Source: Silene latifolia (Eukaryota > Streptophyta > Magnoliopsida > Caryophyllales > Caryophyllaceae). Taken from it: a stretch of DNA of 64,000 bases. Below the pieces are notes generated by a model, which made no database searches, was not told the DNA's origin, and saw only the letters and a list, made by a program, of their open reading frames with translations. This document shows, in pieces, positions 51,244 through 63,341 of this stretch. How positions within the stretch are numbered: position 1 is the first letter of the stretch; each line of letters starts with the position of its first letter. The stretch spans positions 18,475,541 to 18,539,540 of the forward strand of contig NC_133537.1 of assembly GCF_048544455.1 (NCBI RefSeq), written 5' to 3'. The translations under genes were made by a program, and so were the position numbers.

Positions 51244-51684
51244 TCCCCTATATACTAAATGAATAGGAAAAACTTCACATTTTCCCGCCTAAAAACATCT
51301 TTTCTATTTCGATATAATTAACTCCTATTTACTTTCCTATTTTGTTATAATTTCCTATCTACAAAGATTTCTCATATAGAGGATTTGTTTCTAGGTTTTT
51401 GGGATAAAAATTTCATTGACTTTAGCTAAAATATATGTCATTAAAAAAAATCTCCCATCCATTTTTAGGTGTTGTTTGGTCAAGCTTATGTGAAAGAGTT
51501 TTTACTTCTAAGAATGAGTTTTTCAAGAAACTACTTCTTGAAAAAGTGGAAGTTGTTTGGCCTAACATTTGTAAAAGTAGTTTCTTAAAAAATTGATATG
51601 TTTGGCCTACTTACTTTTATCCTACTTTTTCACTTTATTTTTTGTTAACTATATTACTTATATATATATATATATATATAAGAC

Positions 51685-51990
51685 ATTAAGACGGTCTCAC
51701 AATGTAAGACTTTTATAAGTTAAAACTCATTTATTTACATATAAGACAGTCTCACATTGTAAGACTTCTATAAGGGAAAAATTCATCTTTTTACATATAA
51801 AAGGACTCTGTCTTACACTACGAGATATTACTTAAGTTAACCATTCATCATCTTTACAATAAAAGGATAGTCTCACGCTTTAAGACGATAAGACGGTCTT
51901 ACACTACGGTACGGGATATTACCTTTATAAGTTGAACTTTCATCTTTTTTACATATTAAAGGATCTCTCACACTACAGTTAATAGATCCT
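51685..51990. repeat. Degenerate tandem repeat with AGACGGTCTCAC/TTACATATAA words
   Basis: Roughly four to five imperfect units of about 60-75 bp, each with a GTCTCACA-TGTAAGAC core and TTCATCTTTTTACATATAA. Unit borders are blurred. Confidence 0.65.
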
Positions 51991-52556
51991 ACAACCAGTT
52001 GTATCCAGTTGTATGCTCTAGAACTCGAGCTATATAATAAAGTTTTCGAGTTTTATTTTAAAGAAGTCGAGCTATACCATAAAATTTCTGAACTCGCTTA
52101 CTTAAACATAAAAAAATTTAACTTTAAGAAAGCTCAAAAAAATTACACATAAACTCGATAAGATATAACTTGGTTGTATGATACTATTGTACCACTGGAG
52201 GTATAATGTTATTTGTGCTCACACTATAAGACGGTCTTATGCAATAATTATTAAATTAATAACTCTTTTTTCATCTCAACTCATAAGACTGAAAGAAATT
52301 GCAATTAACAAAAATATCATAGGACCAAAACCATAACAATTAATTTTGTGAAAAACCGTCAATAATGGAGACGATTAGCAAAGCATCCATTAAGTCAAGA
52401 GTAATTCCACTACAATCATAATCAATTTCTAGGAGCGATTAGTAAAAGAAATAATCCGTAGGCATTAATAGAGTTAAAGAAGATTATGATTATTATAGAG
52501 TATAATCACACAAAAATGCAAAAAATAAAAAAATATGAAATTTATAGGGAACTTGG

Positions 52557-52670
<114 letters not shown>

Positions 52671-53230
52671 TGAGAAGTAGAAGTAGAAGTAGAAGTAGAA
52701 ATTTGGTGCTTCTCCTTTTAGTGGCTTATTTTTAGATTTTAACTTTTCAAAAGTTATTTTATACACACCAAAATTATAGCGTTTTGCCTAACTTCTACTT
52801 ATTCAGTTAGAAAAACACTTGTAAAACTTGGCCAAACAGCACCTTAGTCTTCCCATTTATTTTCTCTTGATCTCCTAGACAATATTTTGACCGCTCTTTT
52901 CGACACACACATATATAACTTCTTTTTTGTTTGAAAATGATATTTTGTGAAGAAAAGAAATTTTGATAAATGGGAAGATATAAAAAAATTGAAGCATAAA
53001 ATAATATCACTAATTTCTCGTAAAAAAAATATTTTCATTAAAATACACATTTCATGTCATTACATACATCTTTTGATTAATTTTGTTATTTAAATTTATT
53101 TTCTCAAATAAAATAAAATAATGAGAAACGTTACAAAAGTAACGAATTGTCAATTTATAATCTATAAATAATATACTAAAAATTAGAACTCTATAAATAT
53201 CGTGCATGCAATGCACGGGGTCTACACTAG

Positions 53231-53702
53231 TTTAAATATTAATACTCCAAGACCCATTCTTTTTAAACTTATATGATATGAACTATTCTAATCTGATTTG
53301 AATATATAAGATTTGAACTTTTTTGAACTGAACATATATGGTTTGAACTTTTTCAAATTTATAGAATCTAAACTGAATTTTTCTTAACTTATACGAGTAC
53401 GATCTAAATGTAACATAACTTATACTCCGTAACATATGAGATTGTAACACAATAACACTCCTAAATCCTAATGTCCTAGTATGTGTACAAGTACATAGCA
53501 GTAATATAACATGAAAATCAAAATTAAAATTAAAACACGCTCAAAGAGTAAAAAAGCAAAGCTAAGGTAATAGTAATGTAGGGAATGAAGAATCAAGGTC
53601 TGGGCCTCTCCTCTCATATACTACTGCTTTAAAACTGTACACCTCGTGATCGGCGAAGGCAGATCCCTGGAAGACTGTTCCACCTCCCCACCTCCTCTTC
53701 AT
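53231..53702. promoter_or_regulatory. Upstream region of the HAN-like GATA gene
   Basis: AT-rich sequence between the Helitron-like end and the core promoter. Includes several TTTGAACTTTTT-like direct repeats (about 53290-53400). No gene. The Helitron-like insertion ends about 640 bp upstream of the start codon. Confidence 0.4.
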
Positions 53703-53708
53703 CACGTG
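53703..53708 (+). promoter_or_regulatory. G-box CACGTG upstream of the GATA gene
   Basis: A palindromic CACGTG about 55 bp upstream of the TATA box, in a C-rich promoter stretch. G-boxes bind bHLH and bZIP factors in plants; regulation here is inferred only from position. Confidence 0.45.
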
Positions 53709-53757
53709 CCCTCTTTTTGACTACCAAGACTTCCCCCCACCCTCACCCTTCCATCAC

Positions 53758-53765
53758 TATATATA
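53758..53765 (+). promoter_or_regulatory. TATA box of the GATA gene
   Basis: TATATATA in the context CATCACTATATATACTCC, 107 nt upstream of the ATG. It is followed by a CT-rich leader, typical of plant core promoters. Confidence 0.6.
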
Positions 53766-53871
53766 CTCCTTCACTTCCTCCTTTCCTCTTCACCCACTCC
53801 CTATTTATTTCGGACACTTACTTCATTCTCCAACCTACATTACCAAAACAAACATTACCTTAAAAATAAAA

Positions 53872-55111
53872 ATGGTCGGTCCATGCTCATCTTGCGGACC
53901 ATACAATCAGTATTGCGGCCACCAGGCTAGTAATAATGCTAACACTTACTACTGGCCTATACAATATGAGACTGATTACATGTCTTCATCTTACGCTTCC
54001 GCTTCCTCGTCCTCGTCTCCGCCTTCTTCAGTTGATTGTACTCTTTCTCTTGGTACTCCTTCCACTCGTTTAACCAATGTTGACACTAGTCATAATAATA
54101 TGGGTTATGGTGAGACTACTACTACCACTACTAAACATCGTAATAGCGTGTCTTCCTTTTGTTGGGATTTACTTCATCCTAAACAATCTTCCTCTAATTC
54201 TACTCCTAAGCCTAGTCGTAGTGGTAATGGCGGAGGTGGTGGCGGAGGCGGTGGCGGTGGCGGTAGTGGTGGTGATCCTTTGTTTGCTCGTCGTTGCTCT
54301 AATTGTGATACCACTTCTACTCCTCTTTGGAGAAATGGCCCTCGCGGTCCCAAGGTACATACATTATTAATTAATCAATCCAATTAAATTATGATAGATA
54401 TCGAGTATGATTTTTTTTCTTGGAAATCGTAATTTTGAGATGATTATGTCTTGGAATAATCTCAGTCCCAAGAGAATAATTGTTCCAATTCATGCAACCT
54501 ACTTCTTTTATCATTGTACGCGTATAATCAAGTCATTATGCATACAACGGTCTCATATGAGTTTAATTAATTATTCCATAGAGACTAATTGTGTGGCATT
54601 GTATATGTATATACGCGTATGATAAAGTCATTATGCTTACAACGGTCTCATTCGAGTTTAATTAATTATTCCCTAGTACTAATTGTGTGACAAAGTATAT
54701 GTATGTATGCTTATAATCAAGTCATTATGCATACAATAGCCTCATTCGAGTTTAATTAATTATTCCGTAGGTACTAATTGTGAACCATTGTATATTTATG
54801 TGCAGTCCCTATGCAATGCGTGTGGAATAAGGTTTAAGAAAGAAGAGAGAAGAGCAGCAGCGGCGACAACCACGGCAGCAAACAACAATGCCAACTCAGG
54901 AGCAGGGATGATGGACCCACACCACGGTTACTACAACGGGTCATGGGCACACCAATACACACAAGCGCCTCCACAAAAGATACAATGTTACGGAGCCCCA
55001 AACGAGTATCGATTCATGGAGGATGACCGCGGGTCAGAATCGGGTATTCAGTTCCTATCTTGGTTAACACATGACCGTCCTAGTGGCCTCGTCCATGACT
55101 TCACCCGGTGA
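53872..55111 (+). CDS. HAN: GATA transcription factor of the HANABA TARANU (GATA18) type
   Basis: Exon 1 is 53872-54354 and exon 2 is 54806-55111 (AAG|GTACAT ... TGTGCAG|TCC), giving 262 residues. The N-terminal CSSCGPYNQYC resembles the HAN domain. VDCTLSLGTPSTRL (residues 54-67) is the conserved motif of HAN/GATA18-GATA19. A Ser-rich and a poly-Gly linker follow. The single class-B GATA finger is C-X2-C-X18-C-X2-C, with Cys142, 145, 164 and 167. It is split by the intron after GPRGPK and followed by the basic RFKKEERR. The C-terminus FLSW...LVHDFTR also matches HAN. The protein is nuclear and DNA-binding (GATA sites). In Arabidopsis HAN sets boundaries in shoot and floral meristems and embryo; that role is transferred by homology. 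Intact. Confidence 0.93.
54521..54803 (+). repeat. Three tandem ~94-bp units in the GATA gene intron
   Basis: Units start at about 54521, 54616 and 54710. Each holds (A)TAA(T)CAAGTCATTATGC, ACAACGGTCTCAT, GAGTTTAATTAATTATTCC and ACTAATTGTG. The third unit runs to within two bases of the TGTGCAG acceptor, so the branch-point region is itself part of the repeat. Confidence 0.88.
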
Positions 55112-55700
55112 TCCAACTCAAAACAATTATGATTATCATAACATAAATCTTTCAACCGAAAAAAATTAAAAATTAGAGGAATTTAATTAATTATATACTT
55201 TTAATTAATTTCTACCCGTATGTTCTAAGTCAAAGGAATGAAAGTGAAGGATAAGGTCAAGGTCAAGGGGCATGCGATGCTACAAAACGACGACGTTTTA
55301 TTGGAATTAGAAGATGATGTTGATGGTTGTGATTCCATAGGTTAGGCTATGTCCCCAAGATGTCCAATAACTCAACTTTTTTTTGTTCAAATCTCTAATA
55401 TTTTTAGTTGTTGTCTACCCTTTAGTTTTTCTACTTTTCTTAAGTTTGTACTCTAGATAGATTGCATTATAGATAATCTTATGTTTTTTTTTCACTTTAT
55501 TTTTTTTGAGTTTTTTCTTTATTTCCCTTTTGTCAGTAGTTTGGTCTCAAAACTCTAGCTTATCTAGGAGTATAACTTGCTAGTGTCATTGTATGAAAAT
55601 GATAGTATATGATATGGATTCCCCTTTTAATTTTCTACTCCTTTGACTTCACTTTCTTTCGCTATCATTTTATATTATTATGCCGGAAACGATTTTATCT
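55112..55700. other. 3' flank of the GATA gene
   Basis: Presumed 3' UTR and downstream DNA, T-rich (about 55380-55530). No further exon recognised. Confidence 0.5.
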
Positions 55701-56132
55701 CACATGTACGACTGTTTCATTAGTCAGTTCAAATTTAATGTTCTCCACGATGTTTATCTTAAGTCTAAGATAGATTATGCCAGTTAAATTAAAGAACCAA
55801 AATTCGGACATAAAAACATATTTACGGTACTATCAAACACGACCACAACAAGGCGAAACACATTTTTTTTTTTTTGGTTGACTAAGGCTAAACACATTGG
55901 TACTAACACGCTGCGTGCATTGTATAACCGTTACATTAGTCAGATCAAATTTTATGTTTTTCATGACGTTTATCTTAAGTCTATGATAGATTAAGCCGGT
56001 TATACCGAAAATCGAACATAAAAACATGTACGGTAATATAGAACACAAGCACCACAAGGCAAAACATATTGTTATTTTTTGGTGACTAAGGCGAAATACA
56101 TTGGTACTAACAAGCAAGCTGGGAACGTAATG
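55701..56132. repeat. Two-unit tandem duplication, period about 216 bp
   Basis: Units of about 55701-55916 and 55917-56132 share CATTAGTCAG, TTTATCTTAAGTCTA, GATAGATTA, ACATAAAAACAT, CACCACAA/GACCACAAC, AAGGC(G/A)AAAACA and CATTGGTACTAACA. They are diverged by visible substitutions and small indels, so this is not a recent duplication. Non-coding. Confidence 0.8.
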
Positions 56133-57139
56133 GTCAGATGCATGTTGTTAAGGGGAAGTGGTCCAGAATATGCTCTTTGTTTGATCTTGTTTTATAATCT
56201 TAATTACCTTAACATAATCCAGATACTATATAACTTAACAGATATAGTACTAATAATAAATCTAAAAAAAGGGCAGCAAAATGTCTAGTAATGCACGATT
56301 ACCGTAAAGAGGGAACGGTTGTATTACTACATTGAGATCCCAAATAAATGTCGGATTAAGAGTAACTTACTGGTTTTTTTTACTAATTATACATTTATAC
56401 TTAGTCAATTTTATCTTAATTTGACTTTAATTAATTTTTATGTATGTGTTTTACTTAATCAGTTCGTGATCAGCGATTGTGACTACTGACTAGTGTCTGT
56501 TTCTCTAAGTGTACGTAATCTCTGACATGCATTTTCTGTTAATTATTATTTTTGTACTAAGATCATAAGATACATACAGTAGTTACAATTTTAGTAAATT
56601 GTTTGTTTCTGCTCATTTTTTTTCAGAAATATTAAAGGTTTGAAATAGTAGTGTACACTGAACGATTATTGTACTATTGTTCCATGCATTATTGTCATTC
56701 ATCCCCCCATGTTCTTATAATCTTGCGTATGAAGTCATCTATTAATGTACCGATGTACGGACTAGTTTTGAAATAATTCTGTAGAAGTATAGAGCTCAAT
56801 CAAATAATGATAATTGCAGTTAGGGACATCGTGTGATTATACGGAGTATAAACGTATTACTTATGTAGTAATATATTATGGAGTATGTACATAATGATTT
56901 CACATGTGAATCAATTCAAATCAATCGTATTTCCCATTTAATTTAATGTATGTAGTATGAGTATTATTTTTTTTCCGGTGATATGATATACGCAGCTGTA
57001 CGAATAAAAATGATTTTCGCCTCGACTCCTAACTGCTAAGGCGTTATTACCAAGATTATCTCAATGATGCATTTATTTTTTAGATAGAAGATAAACAAAA
57101 AAAATAAAACCTTATACTCATATATGGTACATATATTTA
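56133..57139. other. Intergenic, no gene seen
   Basis: AT-rich; no supported feature. Confidence 0.5.
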
Positions 57140-57331
57140 GGCTCTGTTCTTTTCGACTGAAATTGTCTAAACTGAACTTAATGGAGCTGAACTGAACTTA
57201 ACTAAAATGAATGGAGCTGAAATGAACTGAAACAAAGAGTTAATTGTGAAGAGGAGAGCTGAGCTGAACTGAACTGAATTGAATGAAGCTTGAACTGAAA
57301 TGAACTGAAACTAGATCCAAAAGAACATGAC
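57140..57331. mobile_element. GAACTGAA-rich MITE, copy 2
   Basis: Starts GGCTCTGTTCTTTTCGACTGAA and ends with the inverted relative GATCCAAAAGAACATGAC. The interior is built of GAGCTGAACTGAACT words. Same family as 40823-40987 and 59537-59713; no coding. Confidence 0.7.
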
Positions 57332-58197
57332 TTAAATTTTACAAATTTAGTACAATATTATTTTCACTATAAGAGATCCCATTATATATATAAAAAAAAA
57401 AAACAATTCAATAACTAATAGTCGTAAATGGCTAATATTTTTTTTATAAAAATAAACCGTCTTATTTGATACGGAGTAGTGCGTAATAGAAGTGGAGCAA
57501 GATGTGGTCTTGAGACGGCATGAAGAAGAATCATGGCGGTCAAAGTATATAGTACCGTATCAACGTAAACCCCAATGCCAAAAAGCTGGGGGTATTGAAG
57601 AGAAAAAGGGGATTCAGTAGTATGTACTGGCCTTTTATGATTATATTATGTGATCAGAAACAACAGAACGTTTGCAAATCGAATACAGACGCACACAACA
57701 CAACAAAGTCCTAACTTTTAAGTTGCAGTAACTTATTGCTTTAATCTATTCATCACTCATCATTAGTACCTATGGACATAAAAATAACAATTACACTATT
57801 TAATGGGTTTAACTTAAGCTTAAGACGTATATATATTTCGGTCTTAATTGATAATTTTTGTTTAGTTAAGTGCCAATGTCCATACTTTAGATGATTAAAG
57901 AGATATCTTTGTGTTTTAACTTTGGTTTAGGTTGTTAGAACTAATCTATTAGGATCCGTTTGTTTATTTGACAAGGGGCTTGTTCTCGCGATTATGTCGT
58001 TCTCTTTTTTTGGTTGATATACTCGTGATATTGTAGAAATTTCATTAGTATATTGGTGAAAATTTTGATCATCTAAATTTGCACAAACGTTAACGTAAAA
58101 AATTAAAAGTAGTCTTTATAATATAAATTTTATTAAATATGAAGAACAAATAAAAAAATAAAATTAAAAAATAAATATTAATAGTGCAGTGTGCATA
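57332..58197. other. Intergenic, no gene seen
   Basis: AT-rich; no supported feature. Confidence 0.5.
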
Positions 58198-58206
58198 TAT
58201 GTAAGC

Positions 58207-58377
58207 CAATAATTCTCCCTTATCAGTCACAAACTTGTGACGGGTCAAGTCTCACCCAAATAAGTAGATAAGTTAAAAACTAAAGTGTCTAGAGAGTCAC
58301 AAATGATTTGTCTTTAGTTATCCATGTGAATTTTATTTAACCCGTCACAAACTTATGATAAATAATGAGAATTTGTG
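58207..58377. mobile_element. Short MITE with 9-bp target duplication (Mutator-like)
   Basis: 171 bp. The left arm AATTCTCCCTTATCAGTCAC and ACTTGTGACGGGT is matched by the right arm, inward AATTCTCATTATTTATCATA and AGTTTGTGACGGGT. A perfect 9-bp duplication TATGTAAGC lies at 58198-58206 and 58378-58386. Nine-base duplications are characteristic of the Mutator superfamily; assignment rests on that. Confidence 0.75.
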
Positions 58378-58386
58378 TATGTAAGC

Positions 58387-59536
58387 TGCGGTATTGGCAG
58401 ATTCGATGCCCACATAGGAGGTAAAGCATTTAAACAAAATGGTCGGGGCAATGAAAATAACTTTGGGAATGGTGCTTTGGCCATCTAACTTCCTTAAGTT
58501 ACAAGTCCACTTATTTGATTCAAAGTATTTAATCTTAAGTTTTGGATTCTTCTTGTTCTTTTGTCCTATTGTTTCACCCTTCCCTTTTTAAATTGGATCG
58601 TGATGCCATCATTTCATAAGTAATGCATTCTAAACTTTTGCTCTAATATTTACTATAGGCATTGAACCATAGTTTTATAATATCCTTTGTGAAATTTCAT
58701 ATTACTATAAAATAAATATCGTCTAACTCATCAAGAGCAATTAGGCCATGACTTTTAGACTTGGAATTTGTCACCATCTAAAAAGAATGGTTGACTTCGT
58801 ATACGTGGTTTGCACTTTGCAGCTATCACGTAGACTCGGGAGTTTACCCAATGTGTACCAAATATAGCGATTGTGAATTTTTTCGTTGCTCAAAACATAA
58901 TTTGAAGAACGAGTCAATGAGTGTCATACATAAGCCATAACGGATAGCTAGTTGTGCATGCATGCATGCATGAGCAGATAAAAAGACTTGAACATAAAGC
59001 CAAGAAGGCATTGACTAAATACTAATGCGATTCACGGGTAAACATTGCAGAATTTCCTGAATTAGCAAACTAGTGGATCAAAGTATAAGATGGAAGTGAG
59101 ACTGACAGTCCATGTATACAGGAAGCAAATACAATAATTTTACAAGAGACAGGTGATTAAACCCATGTATAATAAAGAGCATTGATTATAGAATTTGGAA
59201 GAGAAGTCTTAAAATTCACATGAAAGGGGCAGGCCAGTTGTGAAATTGATTGTGTACTGTTGGTGTTACATGTGCATCCTAGTAAGTTTTCTTCCTCTTA
59301 TATCTCACTCATTTAATTTTCATTTTTGGAGTGTTGTGTTGTTATTTTTGTCATGATTGTTAATGAACAATTCAACCCCCATGGATTTGGTGTGTCCAAC
59401 TGTCCATGACTCCAAGTCATTGAATCCTTTTTGTTGGTCTATGCTATCAAGTTTCCATGTTTGCCTACAAGTCTACGCCTAGGGTTAGCTCTATTAGAAC
59501 ATTACGTAGTCACAATTGATGCTATATGTACCTATT
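58387..59536. other. Intergenic, no gene seen
   Basis: No exon-like or bounded repetitive sequence recognised. Confidence 0.5.
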
Positions 59537-59713
59537 TAAGTCTTGTTCTTTTCGACTTAATTTTTGCTTTCGTTCATCAGCTCACTTCAGTTTAGCTTAG
59601 CTCAATTCAGTTCAGCTAAGCTTATTTCGGATCTATTCATCTCAGAAAATTTCAATTCAGTTCACCTGACTTCATCTCCGTTCAATTTCATTCAGCCCAA
59701 AGAATAAGACCTT
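59537..59713. mobile_element. GAACTGAA-rich MITE, copy 3 (opposite strand words)
   Basis: Begins TAAGTCTTGTTCTTTTCGAC and ends TTCAGCCCAAAGAATAAGACCTTA, an inverted relative of the start. The interior is composed of TTCAGTTCAGCT/CAATTCAGTTCA words, the complement of the words in the other two copies. Confidence 0.72.
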
Positions 59714-59977
59714 AATCTATCATCGTTGAAATACAAAAGTGGATATATTAGGAAAATTGAAGCAATTTAGATATATAGTATACAACAAGTTTTAAATTGG
59801 GAAATAATAAGCTAAGACACATTAGTTTAGATATTTTGTGTGAATATTGACACCGACCTCTAAATAAAAGACCTAGGAATGTGATTGTATGATGAACAGA
59901 ATTACTCTCTATATCCCAATGAATAGTTAGGAAAACTACTCATCCATTGCTCTCAATTATAGAGTAGTCATTCAATC

Positions 59978-62370
59978 TTTTTTTTTTTTTTTTTGACAGC
60001 TGTAAAGAAAGGTGCTACAGTCTCATAGCCTGGTAAGCCAGGCCATGCGCTATGCTATTAAGATGTCTTGGAATAAAAACAAAACAAAGACAATGAAAAA
60101 TACTAGAGAGCCCCCACATTTCCTCAAGAAGGTCCGAGATCAGATGATTAGCCTTTTCCATCCGCTCCTGCAAGCTCATTGATAAGTTGAAGACAGTCTG
60201 ATGATATTTGGATATGAAGGAAACCCCCTGAAGAAGCCCATAAGAGAACATCACGTACTCCCAAGGCTTCCGCCTGTAACGCTGATTCGGCCTTGATTCG
60301 CTTCTGTCGTCTCATCACCTCACAGCCCCTCCAATCAGTGGCCACCCACCCAAAAGCCGCGTCATAATTCCGATTCCAGCTAGCATCAACCTGGACACGT
60401 ATGACATCACACCGGTCTTGCTTACCAATCAATTGAAGAGGGTACCCCTCCTTTATCTCAGCTTTCATATCATCACGGCCAGTTTCACGATTCTTCCTTG
60501 AGCCAATCAATGACCCACTACCCTCTATGAGGTCACTGAGCAGATGAGCCTTTTCCCTAATCAAGCCAAAAAAAAACCCAGAAATAACATGTGAATTCAA
60601 GCTCACGTTGTCAAATTTAGCCTTGTTGCGTATAGCCCATAGGCCCCATAAAACTGTCATGAAAATAACCACCCGTCTCTTTCCGTCCTCACCGCTTGAT
60701 AAATACTTAATCCAATCAGTGATATTTATCCTCCATGCATTCTCTACCCTGATTCCTAAAATTGACCCAGCCCAAACCCTAGCGGATAGTGAGCAGTCCC
60801 GGAAGATATGTTCAACCGTTTCTAGATTCTCCTCCTCAACCCCACACATTCCACAAGTAACACTTATGGCCAGATTTCGCTTCTGAAATTCCTTCCCCAC
60901 CGGTAGAGTGTTAGTTAGGATTCTCCAAACCAGAATCTTCCACGTACTAGGGACCGGAAGGTGCCATAAATTCTTCCTACAAAACTCCCTTCCCCTGTCG
61001 CTAATCCTAACTCTATCATTCCGTGTACTTTTCCTAGTCATGTAATCATCAAAGAGCAGCCCATATCCACTCTTTACAGAGTAACACCCATCCTTTGTTA
61101 GGGGCCAGAAAACCTTATCAACCATCCTCGAAGGAGGAATAGGTATCGCCAGAATCCGCGCCGCAAACTCATCCGTAAAAATTGTCCTTATGTAAGGTTC
61201 ATTCCACCCTCCATTAGGCATCAGAAGGTGTCTCACCTGCAGGTGCGCCATATTAACATCATTGATACCTAACCAGCAATCCTTTGGATCCGGATACTCG
61301 CCTCCCACCCATCTTGTTAGCCAGACATTCAAGTTAGAAGCTCTTCCTGGTTTCCATCCAATACGATCCCTAATCAGTTGTAAACCATGCAGAATGCTGC
61401 GGATACCCCACGACGCCCCAGTACCCTTGGAAAGATCTCTAAAGGATGTGAAAACTTCCGTTCCAAATAACTTTCGTCTAAAAATCCTGCTAAAAAGAGA
61501 AGAGTCTCCCGAAATCAATCTCCAACCATGCTTGGCCAAAAGAGCTTTATTCAAGCATTCTATATTCCGAATTCCTAAACCTCCAGCACTCTTTGGAAAA
61601 CTCAGAAAATTCTTACTGCACCAGTGGACATTCTTTCCTAGTTTACAACCCGTCCACCAAAATTGTGCCAAAAGAGAATTAATCTTTTTGCCACACTTAG
61701 GGAATTTTGAAAACCGATAGAAAGTAATTTGAGAGATTTGATAGGACAGAAGAAATCAGGGTAAGACGTCCCGCCGGTGACAAGAAAATCCCATTCCAAG
61801 AAGAAATACGTTTGGTAATGTGGTCCACTAGAGCTTTAAAAATTCCTTTTTTTGATTCCTGAAACTCTGCCGGTATTCCCAGATACTTCCCAATTCCTTT
61901 ATTATTCCTGATTTGCAATGTCCGCAACAGCTTCTGCACCCTAGTCAGAGTAGTGTTTGGGCTAAAGAGAATGTCTGATTTATCCAGGTTTAATCTTTGT
62001 CCCGACGCCTCACAATAGTCATTAATCAGGCTCATAAGATTGGCAGCTGTGTGGCCCTTATCCTTAAAGAAGAAAACTGAATCATCTGCAAAGAAAAGGT
62101 GTGTGATAGGTCGTACTCCTCTGCAGAGGCTAAAACTATGGACCCGTCCCACCTCGTGGGCGACATCAATATTCGTCGCGAGCACCTCCATGCACAAAAT
62201 AAAGAGGTATGGGGATAGCGGATCTCCTTGGCGTAATCCACACAAAGGCCGAAACTGAGGTAATGGCTTCCCATTGAAAAGAATTTCATAGCTCACTGTA
62301 GTAACACAGTTCATAATGAGCCCTATCAACCTATGGGGGAAGCCAAATTTGAGAAGCCATTACCTCAGTT
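59978..62370 (-). mobile_element. 5'-truncated L1-type LINE, minus strand
   Basis: The 3' tail is the poly(T) run 59978-59994 on the plus strand. Reading leftward from about 62360, it encodes the second half of a LINE ORF2: the reverse transcriptase part GLRQGDPLSPYLFILCMEVL and LFFADDSVFFFKD, a long open zf-RVT part (about 61671-60260: FWPLTKDGCYSVKSGYG, CGMCGVEEENLETVEHIF), and an RNase H (VQVDASWN, AEALG, ISSDCLQLI). It is close to the LINE at 25287-33432 (for example LISSVLSNLSNYFLSVFKIP is shared). Frame breaks lie near 61690 and 60200. The 5' end carries a small inverted copy of internal sequence. No clear target duplication. Confidence 0.9.
60015..62329 (-). pseudogene. LINE ORF2 remnant (reverse transcriptase, zf-RVT, RNase H)
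   Basis: Coding sense in three pieces. Reverse transcriptase from the catalytic FADD region to the thumb ends where a base is missing relative to the 25-33 kb LINE (KIP then a TAA near 61697). A long 507-codon piece starts AQFWWTGCKLGKNVHWCSKN and holds zf-RVT and the first half of RNase H. A last short piece after a shift near 60200 ends SIAHGLAYQAMRL. The endonuclease and ORF1 are absent through 5' truncation. The long middle reading frame suggests a fairly young copy. Confidence 0.88.
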
Positions 62371-63341
62371 GGAGCAATATATATAAATGAAAAATATGAA
62401 ATATAGATAAATATTCCAAAAAAAAAAAAAAAAAAAAAACTACTAAACACGAGGGTAATTTAGGTACTAATGAAAAAACTAAATTATAATTTAGGAAAAA
62501 GTGGGAAAAAAAAATTAAAATAAAATGCGTCACTTAATCACAGTATTATGCTTCTACCTTGCCAACATCAATTGGACCAAACCTTATGAAAGCCAACCAA
62601 TGTGACAGATATAAGTGACAATCAGATAGGTCGGGTCATGACTACATACGGACCAGGTTTACGTTAGGTTTAGGTTGAATATAGGTAGGGTATTAGTCGG
62701 GTCAATTTTTAGCTCGGGTTCGGGATCATATCGGGTTTGGGTTCAGTCAAGTTTGGTTTGTTGTTGGGCCAAGTCATTCAGAAAAATTTAGTCGAGTCAG
62801 ATTGAGCCATTCTCGGGGGTCATGCATTATCGAGTTTATTATGGCGTCACGCCAGTATGAGACCGAGTTGATCATTTTGATAATTTTTCCGTTGTTATAT
62901 TTTGCATGAATTGGCTCCTTAATCAATTTATTATCGAATAGATCTTTCCAGATTAATTTATCAATTCTAGTTAAATACTTAAATTTGGGTCATTATTAGG
63001 CAAAGATATACGGTTAAGTAATGTAAAATACTTTTATAAACATTGTTCATGATATGTGAAAATGAAACTATCTCAACCAAGCTTACGTTTTTTTATTTGA
63101 GTTTCAAGATCGGTTTTATACTCTAAGCCTCCAAACGCATTAAACAATGAGTCAATGACTAACAATGGGCCAATAGTTAGATTGTTTATATCGCAAAAAC
63201 AAACCTTTGCTTATGCAAAGGTTAATGTAACGGGATTTAAAAACATATTTTGTATCATAGAAAGATTGTTTATATTTTCTTGACTGTTTGGTAAACAATA
63301 TATTAGGAGAAATTAGTAGATTTCGGTATAAATAAATAGTA
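62371..63341. other. Intergenic, no gene seen
   Basis: Contains an A run at about 62418-62439 and a GGGTCGGGTT/TCGGGTTTGGG-rich stretch at about 62625-62830. No gene was recognised. Confidence 0.5.
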
